Shown in pieces: positions 48,203 through 56,646 of a DNA stretch of 64,000 nucleotides (position 1 is the stretch's first letter; each line of letters begins with the position of its first letter). The stretch is from Streptomyces sp. NRRL F-2664 (GTDB taxonomy: Bacteria > Actinomycetota > Actinomycetes > Streptomycetales > Streptomycetaceae): NCBI RefSeq assembly GCF_000719345.1, contig NZ_JOFX01000001.1, positions 372,001 through 436,000 on the forward strand, given 5' to 3'. Under the pieces are notes generated by a model. That model was not told the origin of the DNA. It saw only the letters and a program-made list of their open reading frames with translations, and made no database searches. The position numbers were made by a program, and so were the translations under genes.

Positions 48203-48514
48203 CTATTTTCTCCGGCTCGCCTCGACCGTGAAGGCGGCTATCAGGCAGGCGGCCATCGCGGCCACCGAGCCGAAGAAAATTCCCTCGAAGACCAAGCCGT
48301 TCGCGCCCTCAACCGTGCCATCTTCACGCATACAAGACTTTTCGAAAGGGAAGCTGGTCGTACGCAGAGCCTCGCAGTGGTTCTGCAGGTCCTCATTGAG
48401 AACGCTCGCCTTGATCCAGGACAGAGCCCATACGAGAAAGAAGATCCCGGCGAAGGCGCACGCGGCGCCCCACAGCCGGTTCAGTCGAGCATCACGCGTG
48501 CCGGTTCTCGTCAT
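48203..48514 (-). CDS. Two-TM hypothetical membrane protein
   Basis: A 103-aa protein with two hydrophobic helices (LWGAACAFAGIFFLVWALSW and GIFFGSVAAMAACLIAAF) flanking a polar loop with two cysteines (QNHCEALRTTSFPFEKSC). Start ATG 48514. G/C content and codon bias are lower than in neighbouring genes, suggesting acquisition. No family recognised. Confidence 0.6.
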   Translation of the reverse strand: MTRTGTRDARLNRLWGAACAFAGIFFLVWALSWIKASVLNEDLQNHCEALRTTSFPFEKSCMREDGTVEGANGLVFEGIFFGSVAAMAACLIAAFTVEASRRK

Positions 48515-48684
48515 ACGGCGGAGCCTACTGGCGGCCACTCCAAGCGGTCCGCCTGTTCGACCGCCTCCAGCAGCCGACTTGACCCGCTGACCGGCTGAGG
48601 TGCCTACCGCCTCGCCACCACCCGCGCCCGCACTGAGCAACAGGCCGTTGGCTGAGCACTGAGCAACGAGGACCCACCCGACCC

Positions 48685-49113
48685 TCAGATTTCCACGAAA
48701 CGCCGGCGCCAATACCCGCAGGCACTGAACGGCGTTGCCGGCACGAGGTGAGAGCTGAGGGAGGCGGCCCTGCGGTCGAACTCGGCGTCCAACCTGGCAA
48801 CGAACCTGCCGAGGTCAGCCCGAGCACCACGGGGAAGCCACAGCAGCACGTCCTCCAGACGGTCTCGCGCCACCAGCGGATCACAGCAGTCGCAGCCCAT
48901 CACCGGATCCGGCAGAACGCGTCCTGGTTGCCCCAGATACCACCGGCACTCCGCCAGGGCAGCGGCCACAGCCCCCTGCCACAGACGCTCTTCTTCCAAC
49001 CTCCGGATCGCCACGCGAGTCGCTGCGGAAACACCGCGGATCCGGCGAACCGGGACACCTCGTCTGGGCCGCCAACGCTGCGCGCGCAGCCCCTTCGGAC
49101 GCCTACGCGGCAT
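48685..49113 (-). CDS. Hypothetical protein with CDCC motif
   Basis: A 142-aa basic protein, MPRRRPKGLRAQRW at the start, GCDCCDPLVARDRLEDVLLW in the middle and ADLGRFVARLDAEFDRRAAS near the end. The second half looks like a conserved Streptomyces protein type of unknown function (often next to transposons or phage genes). Start may be later. A possible single metal-binding Cys cluster is seen. Confidence 0.5.
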   Translation of the reverse strand: MPRRRPKGLRAQRWRPRRGVPVRRIRGVSAATRVAIRRLEEERLWQGAVAAALAECRWYLGQPGRVLPDPVMGCDCCDPLVARDRLEDVLLWLPRGARADLGRFVARLDAEFDRRAASLSSHLVPATPFSACGYWRRRFVEI

Positions 49114-49136
49114 CGGCCTTTCGGATCAACATGCCG

Positions 49137-49772
49137 TCATCTTGCCACGGTCCGCACTACCCCCGCAGGGACGCCGCCGGTGGTGGAAGGGCCGTCGAAG
49201 GTGTCGCCGCTGCTCGTCGCATCGGGGAGATCAAACTGGGTGCCGTCCAAGGCGGGAAGCCGCAGCCCGCTCCACCACGGTCCGGGCGTCTCCGGGGTGG
49301 CGAGCGGACCAGCCACCTGCCGAAATCGCCGGCGGGCGGCGGAGTCGGGCACCGCCCTGTGGCCGGTTGGGCGCGGCGCGCAGCTGGCCAGGGGAGGTAG
49401 CTCGGTGGGGGGCACAGGTCGGTCGGGGACGCCCCTGCGGGCCTGGCGGCCCTCCGGGGTGGTCTGGCGGGCGCCTTCGGCGCGTTCACCGCCAGACCAT
49501 CGAGGTCCGCGACTTCGTCCCAGCTGGCCGGGCGTGCCGCTGGTCTCGGCCGACTGCCGTTGCCGGGCGATGCTGGCCGGGAGGCCGGCTGGGTCGAAGT
49601 ACCGCCAGGTGGAGCGCTCCTGGATCCCGAGCTGGGTGGCGACGGCGCGGATGCTCCGTTCGATGGTGTTGGCGACCGTACCCGGTCGGACCGTCACCCC
49701 GCGGTGGGCCAGCTGGGCCAGCGTCTCCGCGACCGCTTCCTTGAAGGCTCCGGTGTTCCTCATGAACACCAT
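49137..49772 (-). pseudogene. Chimeric fragment: HTH-like N-terminus fused to IS4 transposase remnant
   Basis: An open 211-aa frame with two unrelated parts. Residues 1-70 (VAETLAQLAHRGVTVRPGTV, SIRAVATQLGIQERSTWRYF) look like the N-terminus of an actinobacterial helical protein. Residues about 148-211 (RRRFRQVAGPLATPETPGPW, SGLRLPALDGTQFDLPD, FDGPSTTGGVP) match the start of the IS4-family transposase catalytic domain, including the first Asp region LDGTQFDLPD. The rest of the transposase is missing. Between them is low complexity. Confidence 0.65.
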
Positions 49773-50096
49773 CCTTCAGTAAGAGAACAAGATCCACTGC
49801 TCCAGGCCGGTTCTCGAACCGCTGCCGCGGAGGGCGAGTCGTGGAGCCGTCAGCCACTGGGTCGGCGGCCACCGGTCCAGCCCTCGCTGAACGCCCTGAG
49901 CCGGTCCCGTTGCCGTTCCTCTTCCGCACCGTCGTCGAGTTCAACCCGATCGGGGGCAAGCCGTGCGCGGTGATCCAACGCTAAGGGGAAGTGGAGGTAC
50001 AGGATGGGAGTGGCCCCGTTCGCAGAGCGTTGACGGCCGCGAACGCGGCCCGCAGGGCCCTTCTCCGTGCGACCATCACAACCCACAGAGGACGAC
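49773..50096. other. Intergenic region with a possible C-terminal fragment
   Basis: No full gene is seen in 324 bases. On the plus strand about 49895-49984 reads LPFLFRTVVEFNPIGGKPCA to a TAA stop, a protein-like tail without a head, which may be a remnant of a mobile-element-associated gene. The GcvH promoter must lie at the right edge. Confidence 0.35.
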
Positions 50097-50486
50097 ATGT
50101 CTCAAGTTCAGGCAGATCTGCGATTCACCCGGTCCCACGAGTGGGTCCGTCTGGAGGCTGACGGCACCATGACCGTCGGCATCAGCCACCACGCGCAGAA
50201 CGCTCTCGGCGACGTTGTTCTCGTCGAACTCCCAGAGACCGGGGTGGTGGTCGCCGCAGGCGAGACGGTCAGCCAAATCGAGTCGACGGAGGGGGCAACG
50301 GACATCTACGCCCCGGTCGGAGGCAAGGTCGTCAAGGTCAATACCAAGCTCGAATCCCTCCCTCGCCTGCTCAACTCGGAACCCTACGCCGCCTGGCTCT
50401 TTCGACTGGAGCCCTCCGACAGGAACGCACTCGACGGTCTCGATCTCCTCGACGCCGCCAGCTACAAAGCAGAGTGCGGCGAATGA
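50097..50486 (+). CDS. GcvH homologue lacking the lipoyl lysine
   Basis: A 129-aa glycine cleavage H-protein-like fold (LRFTRSHEWVRLEADGTMTV, ALGDVVLVELPETG, IYAPVGGKVVKVN, AAWLFRLEP). The lipoylation motif of Streptomyces GcvH, ESTKSVSD, is here ESTEGATD, so the lysine that carries lipoate is Glu65. It cannot shuttle the aminomethyl group by the normal mechanism. AGAGGACGAC precedes ATG 50097. No gcvT or gcvP is adjacent. It may have a non-catalytic role (as GcvH-like proteins do in some lipoyl-relay systems) or be inactive. Confidence 0.85.
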   Translation: MSQVQADLRFTRSHEWVRLEADGTMTVGISHHAQNALGDVVLVELPETGVVVAAGETVSQIESTEGATDIYAPVGGKVVKVNTKLESLPRLLNSEPYAAWLFRLEPSDRNALDGLDLLDAASYKAECGE

Positions 50487-50632
50487 CCGCAGGCTTCAGG
50501 GGCGGAGCGCAACTCTGTCCCTGAAGCCCACCCTCGCCGGGCGGTCCGCACTGCTGCGTTCACGCTCCGCCGGTATCCGGGCGGCGGTCGCGCGCCGGCC
50601 GTCGCGGACTGACGGAGCGGATACCAGCAACT

Positions 50633-50934
50633 TCAGCCACCCCGTAGGTGCACACCAGGCCGGACGGCCCAGGCCAGGACCTGCACCCGGCCGGAGAACC
50701 GCACCAGTCCGTCGAGGCACAGTGGAAGGGGGCAGGATCCCTGCCAGTACCCGGTGCAGCCGGGAGCGCGTTTCCGGCGGCAGGTGACCGGCTGTACCCA
50801 GGGTGAGATCAGGCCGGTTCGTCCCGTGCCGGTGGGCCCGCCCGGCTGGCGAGCCTCCGCTCCGCCAGACGCTGCCACACCTCCCGGACGGCACGCTCGG
50901 TCTCCCCGTCCGGCAGCAGTTCCACACTGTGCAC
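50633..50934 (-). pseudogene. 2'-5' RNA ligase family remnant over three frames
   Basis: Three frames on the minus strand together spell a 2'-5' RNA ligase/phosphoesterase. Frame a (50934-50809, GTG start) reads HSVELLPDGETERAVREVWQ. Frame b (about 50840-50730) reads THRPDLTL-like NRPDLTLGTAGHLPPETRSR. Frame c (about 50740-50633) reads PLCLDGLVRFSGRVQVLAWA then a stop. The first HxT motif (HLTL) is DLTL here, so the catalytic His is also lost, and the C-terminal half is missing. Clearly decayed. Confidence 0.7.
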
Positions 50935-51036
50935 CCCGGCACATCGAGCAGGGCGGCGACAGCGAAACTCCCGACCGGCCGGAGCACCAGCCCGGCCGTT
51001 GCGCAGGCATGTCCGGCTCGCCGGCGGACACGAGCT

Positions 51037-51561
51037 TCAGGGGGCCGGGCGCCGCGGGGCACTGGCCACCCCCGCATCCCGGCCGCTCAGCGCGGCATCC
51101 AGCGTCTCCTGGGCCGTGCGCATGGCCTCGGCGTACTTCGGCTCGAACATGCGCTCCCAGGCCCGGTCGGGTGCGACGTCCTCGACCCGGCTGACCACCC
51201 ACCAGATGTTGCCGAACGGATCCCGTACCCGGCCACCGCGATCCCCCCAAGCGCTGTCGGCGATCTCGGTGACCACCTGCGCCCCGTGCGCAACAGCAGC
51301 AGCCATGGCGGCGTCCGCGTCCGGGACGTAGACCCGCAGCAGCGAGGGCATCACCGGCCAGTCGGGCCGACGGTCGAAGGCCAGTACCACCGTGTCGCCG
51401 ACACGGATCTCACCGTGGCCGATGCTGCCGTCCTCGACCGGCACCCGTGCGAGCTCCTCGCCGTCGAACACGGCGGTGATGAAGTCGAGGAGCGCGCCGG
51501 TGTCGTCGGTGACGACCCACGGTGCAACGCTGGTGCAACCTTCGGGTGCAGTGTTCCTCAT
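51037..51561 (-). CDS. VOC family protein (PhnB-like)
   Basis: A 174-aa PhnB/glyoxalase-fold protein: EGCTSVAPWVVTDDTGALLD, IGHGEIRVGDTVVLAFD, WGDRGGRVRDPFGNIWWV. ATG 51561. The long tail after the fold (about 140-174) is helical. Substrate unknown. Confidence 0.88.
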   Translation of the reverse strand: MRNTAPEGCTSVAPWVVTDDTGALLDFITAVFDGEELARVPVEDGSIGHGEIRVGDTVVLAFDRRPDWPVMPSLLRVYVPDADAAMAAAVAHGAQVVTEIADSAWGDRGGRVRDPFGNIWWVVSRVEDVAPDRAWERMFEPKYAEAMRTAQETLDAALSGRDAGVASAPRRPAP

Positions 51562-51742
51562 CGGTCTCGTCCCCTCGTGTGGTCCTTCGCGATGTGACGA
51601 CCGTAGAGCGCAAGGAGGACAACTGCTGACCTACATCGGCGCGGACCCGGACCCCTACGGCCCACACCCCGAGTACGGTGTGACCGACTCCCGCGCGAAC
51701 CGCCCGCCGGGACGGCCGATCACACGGGCCGTCGCCCGGGCT

Positions 51743-52420
51743 TCACGGGCAGGCGGCGACGCGTACGGCTCGGTGCACGGCGCGGGCCACGCGCGCGCCC
51801 CACAGGGACCGGGGACCGGTGAAGGCGTGGACCTCCGCACCGGCGCGCGGTATGCGGGCGGCGACACACACGGCGTCCGTGGGCGTGCCCGAGCAGTCGT
51901 AGCCGCTGTCGAGCAGCGCCTGCACCTTCGCTTCGGTTGCTGTCACCACGGCGTTGACCAACGCCGCGTCGGTCACCGCCACCGGCAGCGCCACCACGAT
52001 GTTGATCGTGCCCGGCCCCACGGACGCGGCCGCCTGCTCCGCCGGGCAGGCAGCCCACCCGCGCACCCCCAGTCCCGCGGTGGCAACGGCCTCCACACCG
52101 CCGTCGTCCGCCCGGCCGTACGCCCGGACATCGGCGGCCGTCATCAGAGCGACCCCCGGCCCGTCGACACCGGCGTCACGGGCCAGTTCCGCCAGGTGCC
52201 GGTCCGGGTCGGTACGCCGATAGCCGTGGGACACCTGGGCGTTGAGGACCCACCGGCGTTCCCCGATGCCTCCACCGAGCACGGCGCTGCTGATCATCCG
52301 CCAGTCGTCGCCGGCCCGCCACAGCAGGCTGTGCAGCTGCTCGCCGTCTTCGAGACGGGTGAGCTGCCGTACCGGCAGAAGCTCGGTAGCGGCACGGGGT
52401 GGCGGAAGGAACGCGTTCAC
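51743..52420 (-). CDS. Adenosylcobinamide amidohydrolase (CbiZ family)
   Basis: A 225-aa protein: RMISSAVLGGGIGERRWVLN, VALMTAADVRAYG, VGPGTINIVVALPVAVTDAA and ATEAKVQALLDSGYDCSGTP. This is the CbiZ pattern, an amidohydrolase that removes aminopropanol from adenosylcobinamide during corrinoid salvage. GTG 52420 is preceded by AAGGAGT. No cobalamin genes adjacent; salvage of cobinamide is a standalone step. Confidence 0.85.
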   Translation of the reverse strand: MNAFLPPPRAATELLPVRQLTRLEDGEQLHSLLWRAGDDWRMISSAVLGGGIGERRWVLNAQVSHGYRRTDPDRHLAELARDAGVDGPGVALMTAADVRAYGRADDGGVEAVATAGLGVRGWAACPAEQAAASVGPGTINIVVALPVAVTDAALVNAVVTATEAKVQALLDSGYDCSGTPTDAVCVAARIPRAGAEVHAFTGPRSLWGARVARAVHRAVRVAACP

Positions 52421-52685
52421 TGGCCGGTACTCCTTGCAAGGGCGGGGGCCCGGCTGATCGTACGTCCTGCCGTTCCGGCCGCGTAGCTGACCCGATGCGC
52501 GTCGACGGCGTGGGCCGCGCAACCGGCGCCGGCCTCCGCACCGGCCCGGCTGCGGCCGCGATGGCGCTGAGGGACCGGGCGAGGCTCGGCGGCCCGGGTT
52601 TGCCCGCAGGTGGGGTGGACAGGTGCCGGGGGCGCCGCGGCTCTCCCCGGACCACCCCGTCCGGCCCGCGGCCAAGGAGGTCCCC

Positions 52686-53204
52686 ATGAGCAGATGGCTG
52701 ACAACCGCGGCCCTCGTCGCGGCGCTGGCGGGCGCGGGACTGGCCCCGGCTGCCGCCGCACCCGCGCCCGGCAGTTCGGACGCGGAGTTCGTCCGCGTGT
52801 CGCACCAGGGCAACCTGGCAGAGATCGCAGCAGGCCAGGACGCCCAGAAGCACGCGAGCAGCACGTGCGTGAAGGACGTCGGCGCCGCGTTGGTACGTGA
52901 CCACACCAAGCTGGACGCCGAACTCTCCGCCTTGGCGAAGAAGGGCAACGTGACCCTCCCGGCCGCACCGACCCAGGAGCAGCAGGCCGTCTTGAAGGGC
53001 GTGCAGGCCAAGGCCGGCAGCCTCCAGTACGACAAGGCGTGGCTGACCGCTCAGGAAGCCGCCCACACCAAGACCCTCGCGCTGATCGACAAGCAGATCA
53101 GCCAGGGCACGGACGCTGAGACGACCGCCGCGGCGAAGAAGTCCCGCCCCGTCGTGGCCATGCACCTCGACATGGTGCGCGGAGGCACCTGCCACTCGAT
53201 GTGA
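52686..53204 (+). CDS. Exported DUF4142 protein
   Basis: A 172-aa secreted protein with a Sec signal (MSRWLTTAALVAALAGAGLA, cleavage near residue 27) followed by a four-helix ferritin-like DUF4142 domain: EFVRVSHQGNLAEIAAGQDA, KDVGAALVRDHTKLDAEL, YDKAWLTAQEAAHTKTLALI. Ribosome site AAGGAGG precedes ATG 52686. Function unknown; related proteins are stress- or sporulation-associated. A hairpin follows. Confidence 0.9.
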   Translation: MSRWLTTAALVAALAGAGLAPAAAAPAPGSSDAEFVRVSHQGNLAEIAAGQDAQKHASSTCVKDVGAALVRDHTKLDAELSALAKKGNVTLPAAPTQEQQAVLKGVQAKAGSLQYDKAWLTAQEAAHTKTLALIDKQISQGTDAETTAAAKKSRPVVAMHLDMVRGGTCHSM

Positions 53205-53233
53205 GCGCCTGCGCCCCGTCCGGGGTGCAGCGC
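53205..53233 (+). terminator. Hairpin after DUF4142
   Basis: GCGCCTGCGCCCC (53205-53217) pairs with GGGGTGCAGCGC (53222-53233) with one G-T pair and one bulged C, loop GTCC, immediately after the stop. Confidence 0.65.
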
Positions 53234-53356
53234 CGGAGCACGGCCACGTGCGGCGGAGGCCGGCGACTGCCCGGACTCCGTCGCACGTCGGCGTGCGCAC
53301 CATGAGCAGCGCCGCATCGTTCACGACGACGCATCAGCGGCTCTGGCGCGCCGCCC

Positions 53357-53578
53357 TCAGGGGGCCTGCCCCGGAGCCCATCGCGGCGAGGTGGCCTGCT
53401 GCGTCGCGGCGGCGGGCTCGGCCGCGGCGCAGCCCGGGTTCGTGCAGCGGCCGGCGGTGTACAGCGGTACGTAGACCCCCATGGTCTTGTGGCGCTGGAC
53501 CGTCGTCGGCAGGGGCTGTCGGCACGACGGGCAGAGGCTGTTCGGCCGGGTCGCCGCTGGGTGCTTTTCTCCATCCAT
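53357..53578 (-). CDS. Small zinc-ribbon protein
   Basis: A 73-aa protein: CPSCRQPLPTTVQRHKTMGV and GRCTNPGCAAAEPAA give two CxxC-type pairs spaced like a zinc ribbon. It starts at ATG 53578, upstream of the TerC gene end on the same strand. The overlapping frame in another phase is a shadow. Function unknown. Confidence 0.65.
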   Translation of the reverse strand: MDGEKHPAATRPNSLCPSCRQPLPTTVQRHKTMGVYVPLYTAGRCTNPGCAAAEPAAATQQATSPRWAPGQAP

Positions 53579-53631
53579 GCATCGACTTTACGTCCGCTTT
53601 GCTCCGTTTTGAAGGGTCTCTGGCGTGCGGT

Positions 53632-54600
53632 TCACGCCTTGTCTCCCGTTGTGCTGCGTTCCTCAGGAGGGAGAGGGCGCAGCAGGCTCAGGACAACGGA
53701 TGCCGTGAGGACGACGACGATCACGGCGAGGCTGACCGGCGAGGGTATCTCCGGGATCGCCGGGTTGATCAGTTTGTGGGATGCCTGCAGAACGAGTTTC
53801 ACGCCGATGAAGGCGAGGATGAAGGCCAGGCCCTTGCCGAGGTAGTGGAAGCGGTCCAGCATGCCGGCCAGCATGAAGTACAGGGCCCGCAGGCCGAGGA
53901 TGGCGAAGGCGTTGCTGCTGTAGACGATGAAGGCGTCGCTGCTGACCGCGAGGACGGCGGGCACGCTGTCGACGGCGAACACCAGGTCGGCGGCCTCGAT
54001 GGCGGCGACCACGGCCAGCAGCGGCGTGGCGACGCGTCGGCCGGCCTCCTTGACGAAGAACTTCGGCCCGGCGTACTCGTCCCGGACCGGGACGACCTTC
54101 CGCAGCAGCCGTACGGCGATGCTGCGGCCGGGATCGAAGCTGTCGTCCTCCTCCCGGAAGATCTTGTAGGTGCTGTAGAAGAGGATCGCGGCGAACACGT
54201 ACAGGACCGCCGTGAACCGGCTGACCACGGCCACACCGGCGGCCAGGAAGATCCCGCGGAAGACCAGCGCGCCCAGTACTCCCAGGAACAGCACGCGGTG
54301 CTGGTATGCGCGCGGAACCTTGAAGTAGCCGAAGATCAGGGCAAAGACGAAGAGGTTGTCGACCGACAGGCTCTTCTCCAACAGCCAGGCTGTGGTGTAC
54401 TCGACCCCCGCCTGCGTGCCGACGATCGCGAAGACGAGGCCGCCGAAGATCAGGGCCAGTCCGACCCACACCCCGCTCCAGGCGGCCGCCTCGCGAAAGC
54501 CGATGACGTGTGCCTCCCGGTGCGCGAGAAGATCGACCGCCAACGACACCAGGACGGTGGCGGCGAAGACGATCCAAAGCCAGTAGGGCACATCGTGCAC
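53632..54600 (-). CDS. TerC family membrane protein
   Basis: A 322-aa multipass protein: SLAVDLLAHREAHVIGFREA, the conserved LEKSLSVDNLFVFALIFGYF and AIEAADLVFAVDSVPAVLAV with the Asp residues of the TerC fold, about 8-9 helices. TerC proteins participate in Mn export or tellurite tolerance and in metalation of exported enzymes. Starts at GTG 54600. No yybP-ykoY-like element is evident upstream. Confidence 0.92.
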   Translation of the reverse strand: MHDVPYWLWIVFAATVLVSLAVDLLAHREAHVIGFREAAAWSGVWVGLALIFGGLVFAIVGTQAGVEYTTAWLLEKSLSVDNLFVFALIFGYFKVPRAYQHRVLFLGVLGALVFRGIFLAAGVAVVSRFTAVLYVFAAILFYSTYKIFREEDDSFDPGRSIAVRLLRKVVPVRDEYAGPKFFVKEAGRRVATPLLAVVAAIEAADLVFAVDSVPAVLAVSSDAFIVYSSNAFAILGLRALYFMLAGMLDRFHYLGKGLAFILAFIGVKLVLQASHKLINPAIPEIPSPVSLAVIVVVLTASVVLSLLRPLPPEERSTTGDKA

Positions 54601-55141
54601 GTGGCATCCCCAGGTCGGCGTGGAGACAGCTCCTATGTACGAGTCTGGGATACGCCCACCGCCCTGTCCCGGCGGAGCGCGACCCGTCCGCGCGGGCACC
54701 GTGACCGGGATGACCCGGCTTCGGTCCGCGGGTGTATGTCGCTGCACGGGGGGAGGCGCTGTTCCCGAGCGGCGACAACCCTTCCGCCACCCCGCCGCAG
54801 CGGCAGGAAGCCGTCCTTCGCGGGCGCGATCCCGCTGACGCGGGCCGGCCGAAGAGGCGGACGACCACCTCTGGCGGAGCCCTGAAAGGCGTGCTGCCGG
54901 GGACGTGCCCCACGCGGGAGCCCCGTGGCGGCGGCGTCTGCGACATGGTTCCCCCCGCACGTCTGGTGACCGAGAGTGGCTACGGCAGCGTGGCGGGCGC
55001 TGCGAAGGCACCTGGCCTATTGTGCGGCCGGGTGCATCCGATGGCCGCCTGGGACGGGAAAGGGAGGGCAGTCGCGAAGCGGAAGTGGTGCTCTCGCGGC
55101 CATCCACACGTCCCACTCATCGAGTCCACCAGGAGTAGGTT
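54601..55141. other. Long intergenic region
   Basis: No convincing gene is visible on either strand over 541 bases; open frames are composition-driven. The promoters of the divergent TerC gene and of the TspO pseudogene must be here. AGGAG lies just before 55142. Confidence 0.4.
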
Positions 55142-55644
55142 GTGGCAGCCTCTGCGATGCCGCCGGTGCGCCGGCGCGGGGCGAGGAGCCTCGGGGCCCT
55201 CGCGTTCTTCATCGCCGTCAGTTACGGCGTGGCGGCTCTCGGCGCTCTCGCCTCCAAGCGGGCAAGGTCTACGAGGCACTGGACCGGCCCGGGTGGGCTC
55301 CTCCCGCATGGCTCTTCGGGCCTGTCTGGACCGCCCTCTACGCCACGATCGGCATCGCGGCGTGGCTGGTCTGGCGCCACCCCGACCGCGATCGCGTCCG
55401 GACGGCCCTGATCTGGTGGTCCCTCCAGCTCGCGCTCAACCTGGTCTGGACCCCGTTGTTCTTCGCGGCCCGCCAGTACGGACTCGCGCTGCTGGACATC
55501 GTCCTCCTCCTGGCCGCGCTCAGCATGACCATCGTCCGCTTTCGGCGGCTCAGCCTGCCCGCGGCGCTGCTGCTCGTTCCGTATCTGTTGTGGGTGGCCT
55601 TCGCGAGCGCCCTGAACGCGTCCATCTGGCAGCTCAACACGTGA
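55142..55644 (+). pseudogene. TspO/MBR family protein, frameshifted
   Basis: GTG 55142, preceded by AGGAG, opens the first frame with helix 1 (LGALAFFIAVSYGVAALGAL, followed by SKRAR). The frame shifts between about 55250 and 55270, and the next frame continues as AGKVYEALDRPGWAPPAWLF, then helices 2-5 and a stop at 55644 (SALNASIWQLNT). Joined, this is a normal-length (about 165 aa) TspO/translocator protein with the conserved LDRPGW-PP-W-FGPVW region. A net one-base loss explains the break. Confidence 0.8.
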
Positions 55645-55869
55645 AGGCCTCCACGCCGCGCGGCCATGCCCGCGATCAACCCGGATCAGCAACAAACCGC
55701 TCCAGCTCCGCCGCGTCGGAACGCCGCAGACCGGCTTCGGGCTGGGACACCGCAGACCGCCCGGGCCGGGCCGCCTGCTCGTCTGCCGGGAAGGCGCGTC
55801 CGCGACGGCCGTGGCCCGCCCTGGACGGTCGGGTCCTGCCGATGGGCGCCCCCATCGGCCCATGTCGAC

Positions 55870-56517
55870 CTACTGCAGTAGTTTCAGGGCTGCGGTCGCC
55901 AGTCTTTCTGCGGTGAGGTGCTGTTCGTCGGCCGGCAGGATGAGGTGGCTGATGGTCATGCGGACGATGACGTCCGCGGCCATCTGCAGAGCATCTGCGT
56001 CCTGTTCCGGGTACCGCGTGGCCAGCCAGCCCCGGACGAGGGTGTGACCGGCATCGAAGATCGGGTCCGCGCGGGCGGTGAGGTAGGGCAGAAGGCTGTC
56101 GGACCCCTGTCGGGCGGCCGTGATGACGGCCCTGATGAGGGGCTGATGGTCGGCCTCCTGGAGTACGTACAGGATGGCCACCCGGAGGCAGGCATGGGTA
56201 TCGGGCACGCCGGGATAGAGGGCGTCGGCCACACCCGCCAGAAACTGCCGGGTTTCACGCACCACCAGCGCACGGCCCAGGCCGGCGCGGTTGCCGAACT
56301 CCTTGTACACCGACGGGCGCGAAACCCCGGCGCGGGCAGCGACGGCCAACAGGCTGACCCGGTCCCAGCCGGCTTCGCACGTGAGGTCGCGAGCGGCGTC
56401 CAGGACGCACTGCCTCATGTGCTTGCGCCAGGCAACGCGCGGCGGGTCGGGTTGCGACCCGCCTGGGGGTGTCGCCGCCTCGATCCGGGGCCTTGCAGCC
56501 TCCATGGTTGGCCTCAT
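55870..56517 (-). CDS. TetR family transcriptional regulator
   Basis: A 215-aa regulator: N-terminal HTH (MRQCVLDAARDLTCEAGWDR, VSLLAVAARAGVSRPSVYKE) followed by a helical ligand domain (about 90-210). ATG 56517 or 56505 is the start. The effector is unknown. It follows a gap from the TspO pseudogene and precedes a sortase-anchored protein on the same strand. Confidence 0.9.
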   Translation of the reverse strand: MRPTMEAARPRIEAATPPGGSQPDPPRVAWRKHMRQCVLDAARDLTCEAGWDRVSLLAVAARAGVSRPSVYKEFGNRAGLGRALVVRETRQFLAGVADALYPGVPDTHACLRVAILYVLQEADHQPLIRAVITAARQGSDSLLPYLTARADPIFDAGHTLVRGWLATRYPEQDADALQMAADVIVRMTISHLILPADEQHLTAERLATAALKLLQ

Positions 56518-56646
56518 CCGGCAGGGGCCGAAGCCCGTCGGTGAACCGGGCTCGTCAGTGCGGGTCCGGCGGGCGCGCGGTGATGCCGACCCTTGAGAGG
56601 GGGCGGGGTCGGCACCACGTCTTGGCGCCCCAAGTGGTCCGAGGGA

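Noticed and set aside
49895..49984. Plus-strand tail LPFLFRTVVEFNPIGGKPCA
   Set aside because: Protein-like but only about 30 codons with no start; noted within the intergenic entry instead of as a gene.
51600..51742. AAGGAGGA site followed by CTG and a reading frame (LTYIGADPDPYGPHPEYG)
   Set aside because: Non-standard start, frame runs into the antisense of cbiZ with no family; possibly a remnant but unsupported.
54601..54720. yybP-ykoY-type manganese riboswitch before the TerC gene
   Set aside because: I could not find the conserved helices or the AG-rich core; no support beyond gene family.
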